A DNA stretch of 64,000 nt from Flavobacterium sp. ALD4 (GCF_002836475.1 NZ_PJBJ01000030.1:1240001-1304000), one strand, 5' to 3'; numbered from the stretch's first letter, positions 7,133 through 16,039 are shown. The notes: a model not told the origin generated them from the sequence alone. Program-made: numbers and translations.

Positions 7133-7264
7133 CTAATTTCTCACGATCAGCCTGTACTCTTCTTGAAACACGAACATCAATAAAAGTATTGCCGATAAGA
7201 TGAAAGTCAGTATTATAACGTATCCTATTTTTTTATTTAATACTGAGTTTTGTCTCTTAGTCAT
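7133..7264 (-). other. Possible 43-residue membrane peptide or gene remnant
   Basis: An ATG at 7262-7264 opens a 43-codon minus frame with a basic start (MTKRQNSVLNKK) and one hydrophobic helix (IGYVIILTFILSAILLLMFVF). The overlapping frame reads NRIRYNTDFHLIGNTFIDVR then SRRVQADREKLEKLQF-stop, which also looks like a genuine protein C-terminus but has no start. Only one can be real. No neighbour or promoter decides it. Confidence 0.3.
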
Positions 7265-7482
7265 AGTTGATAGGTCTTTAAATCAGAATTAGTGTGATAA
7301 ATATTTAACAAACGTATAATAACTCAACTTATCAAGGTTACGGGTTTCCATATTCGAACTAATAAAAACACGTTTATCGCTATATTAACAAATGAGTTCA
7401 TTTATTTACTTGCTTTTTTCTTAGATGGTTTATAGTCGCATCAAAATAACTCATGGGGGATCTTGTCTTTTTTATTTAAAAC

Positions 7483-7513
7483 AAAAAAAGCTTCCGCCGC
7501 AGCGAAAGCTTTC
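7483..7513 (-). terminator. Terminator of the DUF885 gene
   Basis: AAAGCTT-c-CGC-cgca-GCG-a-AAGCTTT forms a 7+3 bp stem with a run of T on the minus-strand side, 25 bp beyond the stop at 7538. Confidence 0.75.
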
Positions 7514-7537
7514 TTATAGCTATAATTTGAAGTCATT

Positions 7538-9313
7538 TTATTTCTTAGCGATCCAAGCATCAATCTTTTTTTCCAATAAGGCTAATGGCATCACGCCTGA
7601 TTCGAGCACTTTTTCATGAAATTTTCTGATGTCAAACTTTAGTCCCATTTTGTCTTGTGCTCTTTGTCGTAATTCCATGATTTTCAACTGGCCAATTTTA
7701 TACGATAAAGCTTGTCCAGGAATAGCCATATAACGTTCTATTTCTGTGGTTATTGCGGCTTCGCTTTCAGCCTCATTTTCCATTGAAAATTTAATGGCTT
7801 GCTCTCTGGTCCATCCTTTGCTGTGTAATCCAGTGTCAACAACTAACCGTACAGCTCTGTGCATTTCATTTCCTAACATGCCAAAATATTGATAAGGATC
7901 TGTATATAGGCCTAATTCTTTACCTAAACTCTCTGTGTATAACGCCCATCCTTCACCATAGGCTCCAAACCAATTGTATTTTCTGAAATCAGGTAAAGAT
8001 TCGTTTTCCTGTTGTAAAGAGATTTGAAAATGATGACCAGGAATTGCTTCGTGTAAAAACAAGTCTTCGTCGCCGTACATATTATATTCTTTTATATCTG
8101 GTATTGGAACATAAAATACACCAGGGCGCGATCCATCTGCTGCTCCTTGACTATATTCTGCACTCGCCGTTTTTTCCCTAAAAGCCTCTGTTCTTCTGAT
8201 CTCAAACTTGGTTTTGGGCTGTAAGGAGAATAGCTTGTTCACATTAGGTTTTATTATGGCATGAATTCTTTCAAAATTTGCAATTACTTCCTCTGGTTTT
8301 GTGAACGGTTTTAACTCCGGTTTGTTCCTTACGTAATCAAAAAATTCAAGTAATGTTCCCTCAAAACCTACCTGAGTTTTTACTTTTTCCATTTCTGCAT
8401 TCAGTCTGGCCACTTCTTTTAATCCTAATGCGTGAATTTCTTCAGGAGCCATTTCGGTTGTAGTCCATTGTTTTGTATAGGTTGCATATAGTTCTTTTCC
8501 GAAAGACAAACTTCCTATTCCGCTCGTTGTTCGTGAAGCAGGCAGGTATTCGTTTTGAAGAAAGGCAGCCATTTTCTTGAATTGAGGAATGAGTTTGTCA
8601 TTGATTTCTGCGGTGTATTTTGCAGTTAAATCCTTCTTTGTTTCTTCAGAAAATGTGGAAGGCATTAATTTTATGGAAGAGTAAAACAGATTGTTTTCAA
8701 TATTGGCAGTAGGCATATCTGCAAACTGCGGAATCACTTTTACAGTCAACGCTTTTGGTAATACCACTCCTTTTTCGATTCCTTTTTTCATGTAGACCAT
8801 CGCCGAATCAAGCCAGACACTGTACTTATCCATTCTTTTTAGGAAATTGTTATAGTCTTTTTCTGTTTTAAATGGTTGTGCGCTGGTTCCGCCGGCATAT
8901 TGCCCCATCGTTAAGTGGGTTCCCCAAAATTGGTGAATAGGCATTAGGTTCGTAGGTTGCTGTAATAATTCTTTGCCTACTTCAACTTCCCATTTTATAA
9001 TTTCATAACTGTTTTTTTCTTCAGGGGTAAGTGTAGCTTCCTTTACCTTATCTAAGGCTGTTTGATATTTATTAAAAAAAGCCAATTGATTTTTTCTAAA
9101 GCTGGCGGTCATCTCAAATTGTAACTGGTCGTTGTACTCGTTTTGTCCATTTTGCGTTGCACCCAAAGGATCTAACGCATTTTTATCGTCAAAATAGCTT
9201 TTGGTTATAGCGCTGAAGTCCCCTTTAACATTCTCTTTATTGTTTTCCTTTTTACAATTAACAAAGAATATGGAAAATAGGCTTGCTAAAATAAGGACGG
9301 CTGGTCTTTTCAT
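7538..9313 (-). CDS. DUF885-family metallopeptidase-like lipoprotein
   Basis: A 591-residue DUF885 protein of full family length. The signal sequence MKRPAVLILASLFSIFFVNC ends in a lipobox cysteine at residue 20 (FVNC), so it should be an outer-membrane or periplasmic lipoprotein. The zinc-peptidase-like motif HEAIPGHHFQ is near residue 422, with downstream YGEGWALYTESLGKELG supplying the conserved E-G-W-A block, and EAESEAAITTEIERYMAIPG-type helices follow, as in the family. DUF885 proteins are thought to be M2/M3-like metallopeptidases, but substrates are mostly unknown. The gene is monocistronic: a terminator follows and about 195 bp separate it from the cytochrome gene upstream. Confidence 0.88.
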   Translation of the reverse strand: MKRPAVLILASLFSIFFVNCKKENNKENVKGDFSAITKSYFDDKNALDPLGATQNGQNEYNDQLQFEMTASFRKNQLAFFNKYQTALDKVKEATLTPEEKNSYEIIKWEVEVGKELLQQPTNLMPIHQFWGTHLTMGQYAGGTSAQPFKTEKDYNNFLKRMDKYSVWLDSAMVYMKKGIEKGVVLPKALTVKVIPQFADMPTANIENNLFYSSIKLMPSTFSEETKKDLTAKYTAEINDKLIPQFKKMAAFLQNEYLPASRTTSGIGSLSFGKELYATYTKQWTTTEMAPEEIHALGLKEVARLNAEMEKVKTQVGFEGTLLEFFDYVRNKPELKPFTKPEEVIANFERIHAIIKPNVNKLFSLQPKTKFEIRRTEAFREKTASAEYSQGAADGSRPGVFYVPIPDIKEYNMYGDEDLFLHEAIPGHHFQISLQQENESLPDFRKYNWFGAYGEGWALYTESLGKELGLYTDPYQYFGMLGNEMHRAVRLVVDTGLHSKGWTREQAIKFSMENEAESEAAITTEIERYMAIPGQALSYKIGQLKIMELRQRAQDKMGLKFDIRKFHEKVLESGVMPLALLEKKIDAWIAKK

Positions 9314-9428
9314 AGAAATTGGTTATTAGATAGTTGTAGCTAAAGTACTAAAAAAAGTCGGGCTTTAGAATTAATTATGGTTTGGGCAAAATTATTCGTA
9401 GATAATTTTCTCTTTTTGCGTCCAAAAC

Positions 9429-9459
9429 AAGAAAAGCGTCTCAGTTGAGAAGTTTTCTT
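9429..9459 (-). terminator. Probable terminator of the cytochrome gene
   Basis: AAGAAAA (9429-9435) and TTTTCTT (9453-9459) enclose an inner CTCA/TGAG stem. It lies 50 bp past the stop at 9509. The stem is AT-rich, so the call is moderate. Confidence 0.45.
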
Positions 9460-9508
9460 ATGTCTGAAAGTGAACTTTATTTCAGGTCTGTTTCGGTTTT
9501 AGGTCTTC

Positions 9509-10360
9509 TTATAGCTTGTGATTTGCCATATATTCTAAATAATAGACAATTTCGTCTATCTCTTTTGTGTTTAGATTCGCTGGTGTGGGCATTCTTACTC
9601 CGTCCCTAAAAGAAGCCGGATTCTCTATAAAGGCCTTCAATTGTTTTTTGTCCCAATATTCGGTTACACTTTTCGGGTAATTTAATTCGGGCCCCATATT
9701 TCCGCCAATTTTATTAATGGCATGACAAGTGACGCAGTTTTTGTTGAATAAATCAAAGCCAACCTGAGCCTTTGCATCCCCTTTTGGAATTAGTAAGGCG
9801 ATGTTTTGACTTATAAGGACGAGATGTATTTTTATCAGGTTATACGGCCATTTAAGATCAGTGTCTTTTGTGGATACTCCCTGATAAACTAAGTAAAATG
9901 GAGCTGCTTTCATTTCGTGCCCGTCTTTAATGATTTTTGACCATAATTTGCCTTTTGGCGCATCCGTGTCCCTGACGGCAAGAAACGATTGTACCGAAAG
10001 GAATTTCTGCAAAGGCATCATCGGTTTGTATCCGTCCTCGCATTCAAAGACGATCTGGTATTTGTCAGCTTCTAAGTTTTGGATAGTAGTATAGGTTTTC
10101 AATAACTCTGGTAAGGGAAGTGCTTCGTAGCGTTTGGTACTATGGTATACAGGGTCATTGGATACTGTGATCACAGTTGTCTTTTTTAGTTTGCCTTGCT
10201 TTTGTAAAGCAAGCAAATCAATACTCAATGAATCGGGAGTTTGGATTTGAGGCGCAGCTACAATTACTTTTTTGGCAACAGTTTTTTGTTTCGTGTTTTG
10301 TTTGCAGCTTGCGAGCAAAAGTAATAAAAAGACAAATAATTTTGGATCTAATTTACGCAT
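9509..10360 (-). CDS. c-type cytochrome lipoprotein with N-terminal molybdopterin-oxidoreductase-like domain
   Basis: A 283-residue exported protein. MRKLDPKLFVFLLLLLASC is a lipoprotein signal with lipobox LASC at about residue 19. Residues about 50-185 (VITVSNDPVYHSTKRYEALP.., ECEDGYKPMMPLQKFLS, HEMKAAPFYLVYQG, WPYNLIKIHLV) resemble the small Moco-binding-like fold found in sulfite-oxidase relatives, though no complete cofactor pocket can be confirmed. The C-terminal third is a class I cytochrome c with CVTCH (haem c attachment) near residue 210, GGNMGPELNYP, and RMPTPANLNTKEIDEIVYYL supplying the axial Met. It is likely periplasmic and involved in electron transfer, partner unknown. A TATTTTTG -7-like box lies upstream. 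Standalone gene between two terminators. Confidence 0.8.
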   Translation of the reverse strand: MRKLDPKLFVFLLLLLASCKQNTKQKTVAKKVIVAAPQIQTPDSLSIDLLALQKQGKLKKTTVITVSNDPVYHSTKRYEALPLPELLKTYTTIQNLEADKYQIVFECEDGYKPMMPLQKFLSVQSFLAVRDTDAPKGKLWSKIIKDGHEMKAAPFYLVYQGVSTKDTDLKWPYNLIKIHLVLISQNIALLIPKGDAKAQVGFDLFNKNCVTCHAINKIGGNMGPELNYPKSVTEYWDKKQLKAFIENPASFRDGVRMPTPANLNTKEIDEIVYYLEYMANHKL

Positions 10361-10493
10361 TACTTTATTTTTATTGAAGATGAGAGACCTTTAAAGGAGG
10401 GGGTTTTACCCAAAACGGAATATTCAAAAATAGGGAATATTTTGATATGTTTTATTCTTATTCTATTTTATAAAAGTGCTTTTAAAAGGTGTC

Positions 10494-10546
10494 ATTTAAA
10501 TTAAAATCCCATTTCGGTTCAATCGAAATAGGATTTTAATTTAAAT
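10494..10546 (-). terminator. Long-stem terminator after the NTF2-like gene
   Basis: A 23-bp stem with one mismatch and a 7-base loop (ATTTAAATTAAAATCCC.. against ..GGATTTTAATTTAAAT). It lies 45 bp past the stop at 10592 and can also work in the other direction. Confidence 0.7.
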
Positions 10547-10591
10547 ATGAAAAATTTAATTATTGTTTTTTAATACAGTTTAACTGTGGTT

Positions 10592-10954
10592 TTATCCGTG
10601 ATATACTCTTGAAGCGACAATTTTATCTTCTCTTATATTTAGTACCTCTGCTACATGCATTTCATCTTCTCCGTCTGCTGTTCTTATGTATTCCATAAAG
10701 ACACGATCTCCGTTTGCGGTAAGCGATTTTACTTTGTAATTCAAGCTCGGCAATCTGTTGAATGCGTCCTGCCACCATTCCCGTAACGCTTGTTTGCCTA
10801 TTAGGAGACCATTTGTTTCTGGTTGATGTATTTTTAGTTTTGGGCTGAAGTGTTCGGCATCGTCATCGTAAAGGGACAGCAGTTTCTCTAATTCTTTGTT
10901 GTTGAAAGTCTCAAACCATTTGAAAGCAATCGATTGTAATTTTTCTGGTGTCAT
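10592..10954 (-). CDS. NTF2-like/SnoaL-like protein
   Basis: A 120-residue cytoplasmic protein with the cone-like NTF2 fold signature: MTPEKLQSIAFKWFETFNNK, ELEKLLSLYDDDAEHFSP, KQALREWWQDAF, and late strands VFMEYIRTADGEDEMHVAEV and KIVASRVYHG. I chose the ATG at 10952-10954. The frame is open 16 codons further up (to 11002), but that extension (MTNEWDFFYYID..) reads through the terminator hairpin of the gene before it and does not look like family sequence. NTF2-like proteins include ketosteroid isomerase-like enzymes and binding proteins; no specific role can be read. It follows the pseudouridine synthase gene but is separated from it by that terminator. Confidence 0.75.
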   Translation of the reverse strand: MTPEKLQSIAFKWFETFNNKELEKLLSLYDDDAEHFSPKLKIHQPETNGLLIGKQALREWWQDAFNRLPSLNYKVKSLTANGDRVFMEYIRTADGEDEMHVAEVLNIREDKIVASRVYHG

Positions 10955-10981
10955 GGTGTTGGCTTTGTCTATATAATAAAA

Positions 10982-11014
10982 AAAATCCCATTCGTTTGTC
11001 ACGAAAGGGATTTT
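10982..11014 (-). terminator. Terminator of the pseudouridine synthase gene
   Basis: AAAATCCC-a-TTCGT-ttgtc-ACGAA-a-GGGATTTT is a 13-bp stem with one mismatch and a T-rich exit on the minus strand, 23 bp past the stop at 11038. Confidence 0.85.
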
Positions 11015-11037
11015 AATCTTATAATTTCAATGAAGTA

Positions 11038-11946
11038 TTATACGTTTTTCAAGTTGATGATTTCTTGATCTGTAAGTAATCTCCAGTTTCCTCTTGGTAG
11101 GTTTTTCTTAGTCAAACCTGCAAAAGAGACTCTGTCAATTCTTAAAACATCATAACTAAAATGTTCGAAAATAGAACGAACCACTTTTACATTTGATGAC
11201 CTTAACTTCAAACCTATTTCGCTTTTAGCTTCTCCTTCAATATAGCTTATGTCCTCTACAAAAACGCGGTGCCCGTCAAGAGTTAGCCCTTTGTTGATTT
11301 TTTCTAAATCTTCAAATTTTAAGTTTTTGTCTAAAGATACGTGGTAAATTTTAGATGATTTTTGGCTTGGTAAAGTGAATTTACGTAACATGTCTGTATC
11401 GTTTGTAAACAACAAAAGACCAGTCGTGTTCTTGTCCATTCTTCCTACAGCTCCAATTTTTGCAGTTGTAGACCCTTTTACTAATTCTAGAACGTTACGG
11501 AATTCTTGACCTTCATCAAGTGCTGTCGTAAAGTTTTTAGGTTTGTTTAGTAAAATATAAACTTTTTTCTCAGGAGTTAAAACCGCTCCGTCAAAATTCA
11601 CAACATCCCCCGGTTTAACCATGTATCCCATTTCAATCACAGGAATTCCATTTACTTTTACGTTTCCAGATTGAATGTAAATATCAGCATCACGACGTGA
11701 GCAAGCGCCAGAATTGGCGATATATTTATTCAAACGAATTTCGTCTTTAACTTTAGGTCTCTTAGGTGCCTGATTTGGTTTTTTTTCAACCTTATCAGAA
11801 ACTACTTCTGCAACTTTAGTGTTTATTTTTACTTTTTTTGGCCCTTGTGCCCTTTTTTGCATCGCAGGTTTTGGCTTATTAGAGCTAGGTCTAGAACTAG
11901 TTGGTCTAGCACCGCTTTTTTTATTATTGCCTTCCTTATTATTCAT
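11038..11946 (-). CDS. RsuA/RluB/RluF-family pseudouridine synthase
   Basis: About 302 residues. The first 75 or so are a low-complexity, lysine/proline/serine-rich basic tail (MNNKEGNNKKSGARPTSS.. to ..QAPKRPKVKDE), common in flavobacterial members and probably RNA-binding or disordered. An S4 domain follows (IRLNKYIANSGACSRRDAD, VKVNG), then the catalytic domain with GRMDKNTTGLLLFTND carrying the nucleophilic Asp, a K-I-Y-H-V strand and the RRSF/IRID-like end (VLRIDRVSFAGL, LPRGNWRLL). The family converts uridine to pseudouridine in 23S or 16S rRNA; the site is not readable. I start at the ATG at 11944-11946: the frame extends seven codons to a TTG, but that TTG is part of the -7 box TATCTTTG. 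Same strand as the upstream prenyltransferase, 220 bp away. Confidence 0.88.
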   Translation of the reverse strand: MNNKEGNNKKSGARPTSSRPSSNKPKPAMQKRAQGPKKVKINTKVAEVVSDKVEKKPNQAPKRPKVKDEIRLNKYIANSGACSRRDADIYIQSGNVKVNGIPVIEMGYMVKPGDVVNFDGAVLTPEKKVYILLNKPKNFTTALDEGQEFRNVLELVKGSTTAKIGAVGRMDKNTTGLLLFTNDTDMLRKFTLPSQKSSKIYHVSLDKNLKFEDLEKINKGLTLDGHRVFVEDISYIEGEAKSEIGLKLRSSNVKVVRSIFEHFSYDVLRIDRVSFAGLTKKNLPRGNWRLLTDQEIINLKNV

Positions 11947-12168
11947 AATATTCGATAATTTGTGCAAAGATAGTATTTATATTTTTGCTAATCGATAGAT
12001 GGTGATTATAATACGGTAACTATCTAATTAAGAAGATTTTATTTTTTTTGGAGCTGTTGCGAGCTTTCCACTGTATCCAAGCTAAAAAGAGTGTGATGCC
12101 TCTGGAAGCCTCTGGAAAATCGGGACTAGTAAAACACAAAAATCAGATTTTAACAAAGTGATTTTCTC

Positions 12169-13125
12169 TTAAAGATGCAATAGGAGTTTTTTTCCACTCC
12201 ATAAAACGGATGGATTAATCAATACAATGCAAAATACGCCGGCGACGATTATGAATTTAAGTACGTTATGAAGCAACAGGTATTGTCCTTTTCTGTTAGA
12301 ATTCCACAAGTAAAGAACAAAGAAAATTAATATAATCAGACTAGCATAAAAGTAAATATCCATATAGCCGACGTCATAAATTTCAATTAGGACATACACG
12401 GGTAAAATAGTCAACAATGCTAAGGCAGTAATAATTTGTTTTGAAACCATCTCGCCATAGACTATCGGTATCGTTTTGTAGTTATTAGCTAAATCTCCCT
12501 TGATGTTTTCTAAATCTTTGATCATTTCTCGTATGAGAAGCAGCAGGGTAAGGAAGCTGGCATGGGCAAAAATAACGGCAAAATGGCCTTTGTAGTTTTC
12601 GAATTCTTCAAAACTGAGGTCGTTATAGTAATGTAATAATATCGCAAAAAAGGGAATGACAGCCAGCAAGGCTGCCGTTAGATTTCCTACTACGGGGTAT
12701 CTTTTTATTTTATGCGAGTAAAACCAAATCAGGAATATATACGCCGAAAAGAATAGAAATGCACGCCATGATATAAATAGTGCCGTTAGGGCGACTATGA
12801 AATTCAGTGAAAAGTACACGTTAAGTTTTGTTTTCTGGCTCAGCAGTCGATCCAGCATAGATTTGTTGGGACGGTTGATCAGGTCTTTACGGCTGTCATA
12901 AAAATTATTGATGATGTATCCCGAAGCAATGGTTAATGAGGATACAAAAACAAGAAGGAATAAATTGAAATCCAGTAGGATGGCAAGAGCTCTTTTTTCA
13001 GGAGCCAGAATAAAGATGGCTGAAAGGTATTGCGCCAAAATAATAACGGGAATATTATATCCTCTTACCACGGAGAATAAACTTACGATCTTCATTATTA
13101 AAAGCTTCTTCTTCCTGCTTAACAT
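12169..13125 (-). CDS. UbiA-family prenyltransferase
   Basis: A 318-residue integral membrane protein with about nine hydrophobic segments. The first Asp-rich motif is NNFYDSRKD near residue 75 (NxxxDxxxD form, Mg-diphosphate binding), and the second region includes REMIKDLENIKGD near 200. It resembles flavobacterial proteins annotated as geranylgeranylglycerol-phosphate geranylgeranyltransferases, but the acceptor cannot be decided from sequence; menaquinone or other prenylation is possible. It is the third gene after mvaD and a mevalonate kinase-like gene on the same strand (72 bp after the latter), which links it to isoprenoid supply. A start at the internal Met (MKIVSLFSVVRGYN, codon 11) is also possible. 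Confidence 0.82.
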   Translation of the reverse strand: MLSRKKKLLIMKIVSLFSVVRGYNIPVIILAQYLSAIFILAPEKRALAILLDFNLFLLVFVSSLTIASGYIINNFYDSRKDLINRPNKSMLDRLLSQKTKLNVYFSLNFIVALTALFISWRAFLFFSAYIFLIWFYSHKIKRYPVVGNLTAALLAVIPFFAILLHYYNDLSFEEFENYKGHFAVIFAHASFLTLLLLIREMIKDLENIKGDLANNYKTIPIVYGEMVSKQIITALALLTILPVYVLIEIYDVGYMDIYFYASLIILIFFVLYLWNSNRKGQYLLLHNVLKFIIVAGVFCIVLINPSVLWSGKKLLLHL

Positions 13126-13197
13126 GGTACTTTATTAAAAGATTAAAGCTTAAAATCACAATTGATTTTAAGCTTTAAATTTATTTGTTATTGCGAA

Positions 13198-14136
13198 TTA
13201 AAACTGGTACACCACTTCTAATTTATAGTCTTTCAAGGATAGTTTAGCGCGTTCTAAATCTTCGGTAAAACCTAAGATATAGCCACCTCCGCCAGAACCG
13301 CATAACTTCAAATAATAATCGTTAGTATCAATTCCATTTTGCCAGATAGCATGAAATTGTTCCGGAATCATCGGTTTGAAATTATTCAAAACTACGCTTG
13401 ATAATTTTTTAGTATTCATAAACAATGCCTTCATATCTCCACCCAAGAAATTTTCCACACAAGCATCGGTATATTTTACGAACTGATTTTTCAGCATCGT
13501 ACGAAAGCCTTTGTCTTTTAAATTTTCCATGAAGATAGTGACCATAGGGGCAGTTTCTCCAACAATTCCTGAATCTAATAAAAACACAGCGCCTTTTCCG
13601 TCCAAAGTTTGATTCGGAATGCCTGTAGCTTCAATATTATCTTTTGAATTAATCAAAATTGGAATGCTCAAATAGCTATTTAAAGGATCCAGTCCTGAGC
13701 TTTTTCCGTGAAAAAAGCTTTCCATTTGAGAGAATATGTTTTTTAGTTGCAGTAATTTCTCGCGAGTCAAATTCTCGAGAACGGTGATTTTGTCTTGGGC
13801 ATATTTGTCATAGATAGCCGCTACCAGAGCGCCACTACTTCCTACACCGTACCCTTGTGGGATACTCGAGTCAAAATACATTCCGGTTTCAATATCGCTT
13901 TTTAATTCAGCTAAATCAAAAGTAACCAACTCTGGTTGCTCGTTTTGTAGCGTTTCAAGATACTCAGCAAAACGTTTCAAACTTGCATTAGATGCAATCG
14001 CTTCGGGTGATGGGTCTTCGTTTCTTTTCAATGCACCGTTATAAAAATTATAAGGGATAGACAGCCCTTTAGAGTCACGAATAATTCCGTATTCTCCAAA
14101 GAGTAATATTTTTGAGTAAAATAAAGGTCCTTTCAT
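13198..14136 (-). CDS. Mevalonate kinase-like GHMP kinase
   Basis: About 312 residues. The start MKGPLFYSKILLFGEYGIIR holds the N-terminal GHMP motif, and PQGYGVGSSGALVAAIYDKY near residue 100 is the ATP-binding glycine loop. GKSSGLDPLNSYLS near 155 and KLCGSGGGGYILGF near 290 are the other GHMP motifs. The ATG at 14134-14136 is preferred over the further upstream ATG at 14178 because homologous text begins there. The product should phosphorylate mevalonate in the cytoplasm. The gene sits 58 bp after mvaD and before ubiA, a characteristic flavobacterial isoprenoid cluster. Divergent GHMP members make exact substrate (mevalonate or phosphomevalonate) an inference. Confidence 0.85.
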   Translation of the reverse strand: MKGPLFYSKILLFGEYGIIRDSKGLSIPYNFYNGALKRNEDPSPEAIASNASLKRFAEYLETLQNEQPELVTFDLAELKSDIETGMYFDSSIPQGYGVGSSGALVAAIYDKYAQDKITVLENLTREKLLQLKNIFSQMESFFHGKSSGLDPLNSYLSIPILINSKDNIEATGIPNQTLDGKGAVFLLDSGIVGETAPMVTIFMENLKDKGFRTMLKNQFVKYTDACVENFLGGDMKALFMNTKKLSSVVLNNFKPMIPEQFHAIWQNGIDTNDYYLKLCGSGGGGYILGFTEDLERAKLSLKDYKLEVVYQF

Positions 14137-14194
14137 TAATTTGATAGCTAGGTTAATGCTTGAAAATAGATTGAGCACGTAAAGATAGTCATTA

Positions 14195-15280
14195 TTAAAC
14201 TAACTGAATCGATCCATTTCCAATTTCGTCACAAATGTACTGCCCATTTTGGCAAAAGTCAACTAATTCGTCCTTAATAAATTGCAAAACTTTCTTGCTA
14301 ACGTTTCCGGGATACAAAACGTGGACATTTGCTCCTGCATCAAGTGTAAAACAGACCGGAATTTTAGTCTCATTTCGGAATTTCCAAATCGTATTAATGA
14401 TTTGCAAGGTGTTCGGTTTCATTAAAATGAAATATGGCATTGATGTCATCATCATCGCATGCAGAGTCAACGCTTCGCTTTCGACCACTTTAATGAATTC
14501 CTCCAAATTCCCACTTTCAAAAATGGTAGTCAGTTTATCTAGGTTTTCATGCGCTTGTGCAAATCGTCTTTCAGCGTAGGGATGATCGTGCATCAGATCA
14601 TGTCCCACGGTACTCGAAACTTGTTTTTCCCCTTTGTCAACCAATAAAATAGTGTCTTGGTAATTCTTGAAATTCTCGTGAATGGCATTTGGAAATTCAG
14701 CTCCGTATAAATCAGAGCTTCCTTTGATATTGGCTTGGTTTCCCCAAACTACCACTTGTCCTTTTATACTTCGGCAAGCACTTCCGGAACCCAAACGGGC
14801 CAGTAAAGACGCTTTTTGGTAGAAATAGGCTTCTGTCATTTCAGGATTCAACTCTTTTTCTAAACTCATAAAGTTCATCGCTAAAGCAGCCATTCCTGAT
14901 GCCGAAGAAGCAATCCCTGAACTATGAGGAAAGGTGTTTTGAGTGTCTATAGTAAAATGATATTCCTTCAAAAAAGGCAGGTATATTTCAATTCGCTCCA
15001 AGAATTTTTGAATTTTTGGCTTGAAGTCTTCTTTTGGTTTGCCTTCAAAAAGTAAATCAAAGGAAAAAGTATCTTGATTTTCTTTTTTGGCAAAAGCTAG
15101 TTTAGTAACAGTTTTACAGTTGTTCAAGGTAAAACTCACCGATGGATTTGCCGGAATTTGATTATCCTTTTTCCCCCAATATTTCACCAAAGCGATATTA
15201 CTGGGAGCACTCCACTGGAAACTGCCTTGTTCAATGGTTTGAGAATACGTAGTAGGGATAAAGTTTTTTGTTGTCAACAT
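14195..15280 (-). CDS. mvaD: Diphosphomevalonate decarboxylase
   Basis: A 361-residue GHMP-family decarboxylase of usual length. SAPSNIALVKYWGKKDNQIP near residue 24 is the family signature (NIAxxKYWGK), FPHSSGIASSASGMAALAMN near 116 is the phosphate-binding loop, and GSGSACRSIKGQVVVWG near 163 and the CFTLDAGANVHVLYP block near 318 complete the set. It converts mevalonate diphosphate to isopentenyl diphosphate with ATP and CO2 release. It is the first gene of the minus-strand mvaD - kinase - ubiA series; a TATCTTTG -7-like box lies at 15298-15305, just before the ATG. The other pathway genes lie about 30 kb away in this window. Confidence 0.95.
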   Translation of the reverse strand: MLTTKNFIPTTYSQTIEQGSFQWSAPSNIALVKYWGKKDNQIPANPSVSFTLNNCKTVTKLAFAKKENQDTFSFDLLFEGKPKEDFKPKIQKFLERIEIYLPFLKEYHFTIDTQNTFPHSSGIASSASGMAALAMNFMSLEKELNPEMTEAYFYQKASLLARLGSGSACRSIKGQVVVWGNQANIKGSSDLYGAEFPNAIHENFKNYQDTILLVDKGEKQVSSTVGHDLMHDHPYAERRFAQAHENLDKLTTIFESGNLEEFIKVVESEALTLHAMMMTSMPYFILMKPNTLQIINTIWKFRNETKIPVCFTLDAGANVHVLYPGNVSKKVLQFIKDELVDFCQNGQYICDEIGNGSIQLV

Positions 15281-15468
15281 GGAATATAAAATTTAGACAA
15301 AGATACTTTTTTGGTTTGTACGTTCCATGCATTATTTATTTGAAACACATAGATTCATAGTTTTTTTAAATATTAGACGTTTTGCACAGATTACATAGAC
15401 TTGCTATCTCTTATAATTGATTTCTTTCAAATTCTTTTTTCGATTGTTCTATGTATTTCGATTTTAAT

Positions 15469-15498
15469 TTTGAATATGCTGAAGTTTGACTATTTTTG
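15469..15498 (+). promoter_or_regulatory. Promoter of tspO
   Basis: TTTG (15469-15472), 18 bases, TATTTTTG (15491-15498) matches the Bacteroidota consensus; the ATG follows 19 bases later. Confidence 0.75.
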
Positions 15499-15517
15499 GC
15501 ACAAATAGAAAACCAAA

Positions 15518-15994
15518 ATGAATAAGCTTACCAAAATACTTACTGTTGTTGTTACCTGTCTTGCGATTGGTTATTTTTCTGGAAACTCGACTCGTTCTGC
15601 TATTTTAGATTGGTACCCGAGTTTGATAAAGCCAAGTTTTAACCCTCCAAATTGGATTTTTGCACCAGTATGGAGTATGCTATACATTATGATGGGGATT
15701 GCTGCCGGACTGGTTTGGGATCGTATGGAATCAGATAAAGAAAATGTAAGGAAAGCATTAATTGTTTTTGCAGTACAATTAGCGCTAAATGCGCTATGGT
15801 CGTATTTATTTTTTGGCTTGCGCAACCCTATGTTAGCAGGACTAGAAATTATTGTTCTTTGGTTGATGATTTATGAAACCTACCTTCAGTTTTCTAAAAT
15901 TAATAAAATCGCTGGTTATTTATTTATACCGTATTTGGCTTGGGTAAGTTTTGCTATGGTATTGAATGCAAGTATTTGGTGGTTGAATAAGTAA
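15518..15994 (+). CDS. tspO: TspO/MBR-family membrane protein
   Basis: A 158-residue protein with five predicted membrane helices and the tryptophan-rich pattern of the translocator family: WYPSLIKPSFNPPNWIFAPVW near residues 30-50, MLYIMMGIAAGLVWDR, ALNALWSYLFFGLRNP, and the final SFAMVLNASIWWLN. TspO proteins bind porphyrins and other tetrapyrroles and affect stress responses; a specific role here is unknown. It is a single gene with its own promoter, divergent from the mevalonate cluster. The downstream 45 bp lead straight into a degraded gene on the other strand. Confidence 0.93.
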   Translation: MNKLTKILTVVVTCLAIGYFSGNSTRSAILDWYPSLIKPSFNPPNWIFAPVWSMLYIMMGIAAGLVWDRMESDKENVRKALIVFAVQLALNALWSYLFFGLRNPMLAGLEIIVLWLMIYETYLQFSKINKIAGYLFIPYLAWVSFAMVLNASIWWLNK

Positions 15995-16039
15995 TAATCA
16001 CTTTGTTCAAACAGATGATAAGGAAATTATTTTTTTGAA

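Noticed and set aside
7425..7619. Plus-strand ORF of 64 codons
   Set aside because: It runs through the terminator at 7483-7513 and the 3' end of the DUF885 gene; no protein features.
10955..11002. N-terminal extension of the NTF2-like protein
   Set aside because: It is the translation of the upstream terminator hairpin; homologous sequence begins at the later ATG.
11947..11967. TTG start of the pseudouridine synthase
   Set aside because: The TTG is part of the -7 box TATCTTTG, so it cannot lie within the message; the ATG at 11944-11946 is used.
12098..12117. Tandem 10-base repeat GCCTCTGGAA
   Set aside because: Only two copies with no neighbouring structure; probably chance or slippage.
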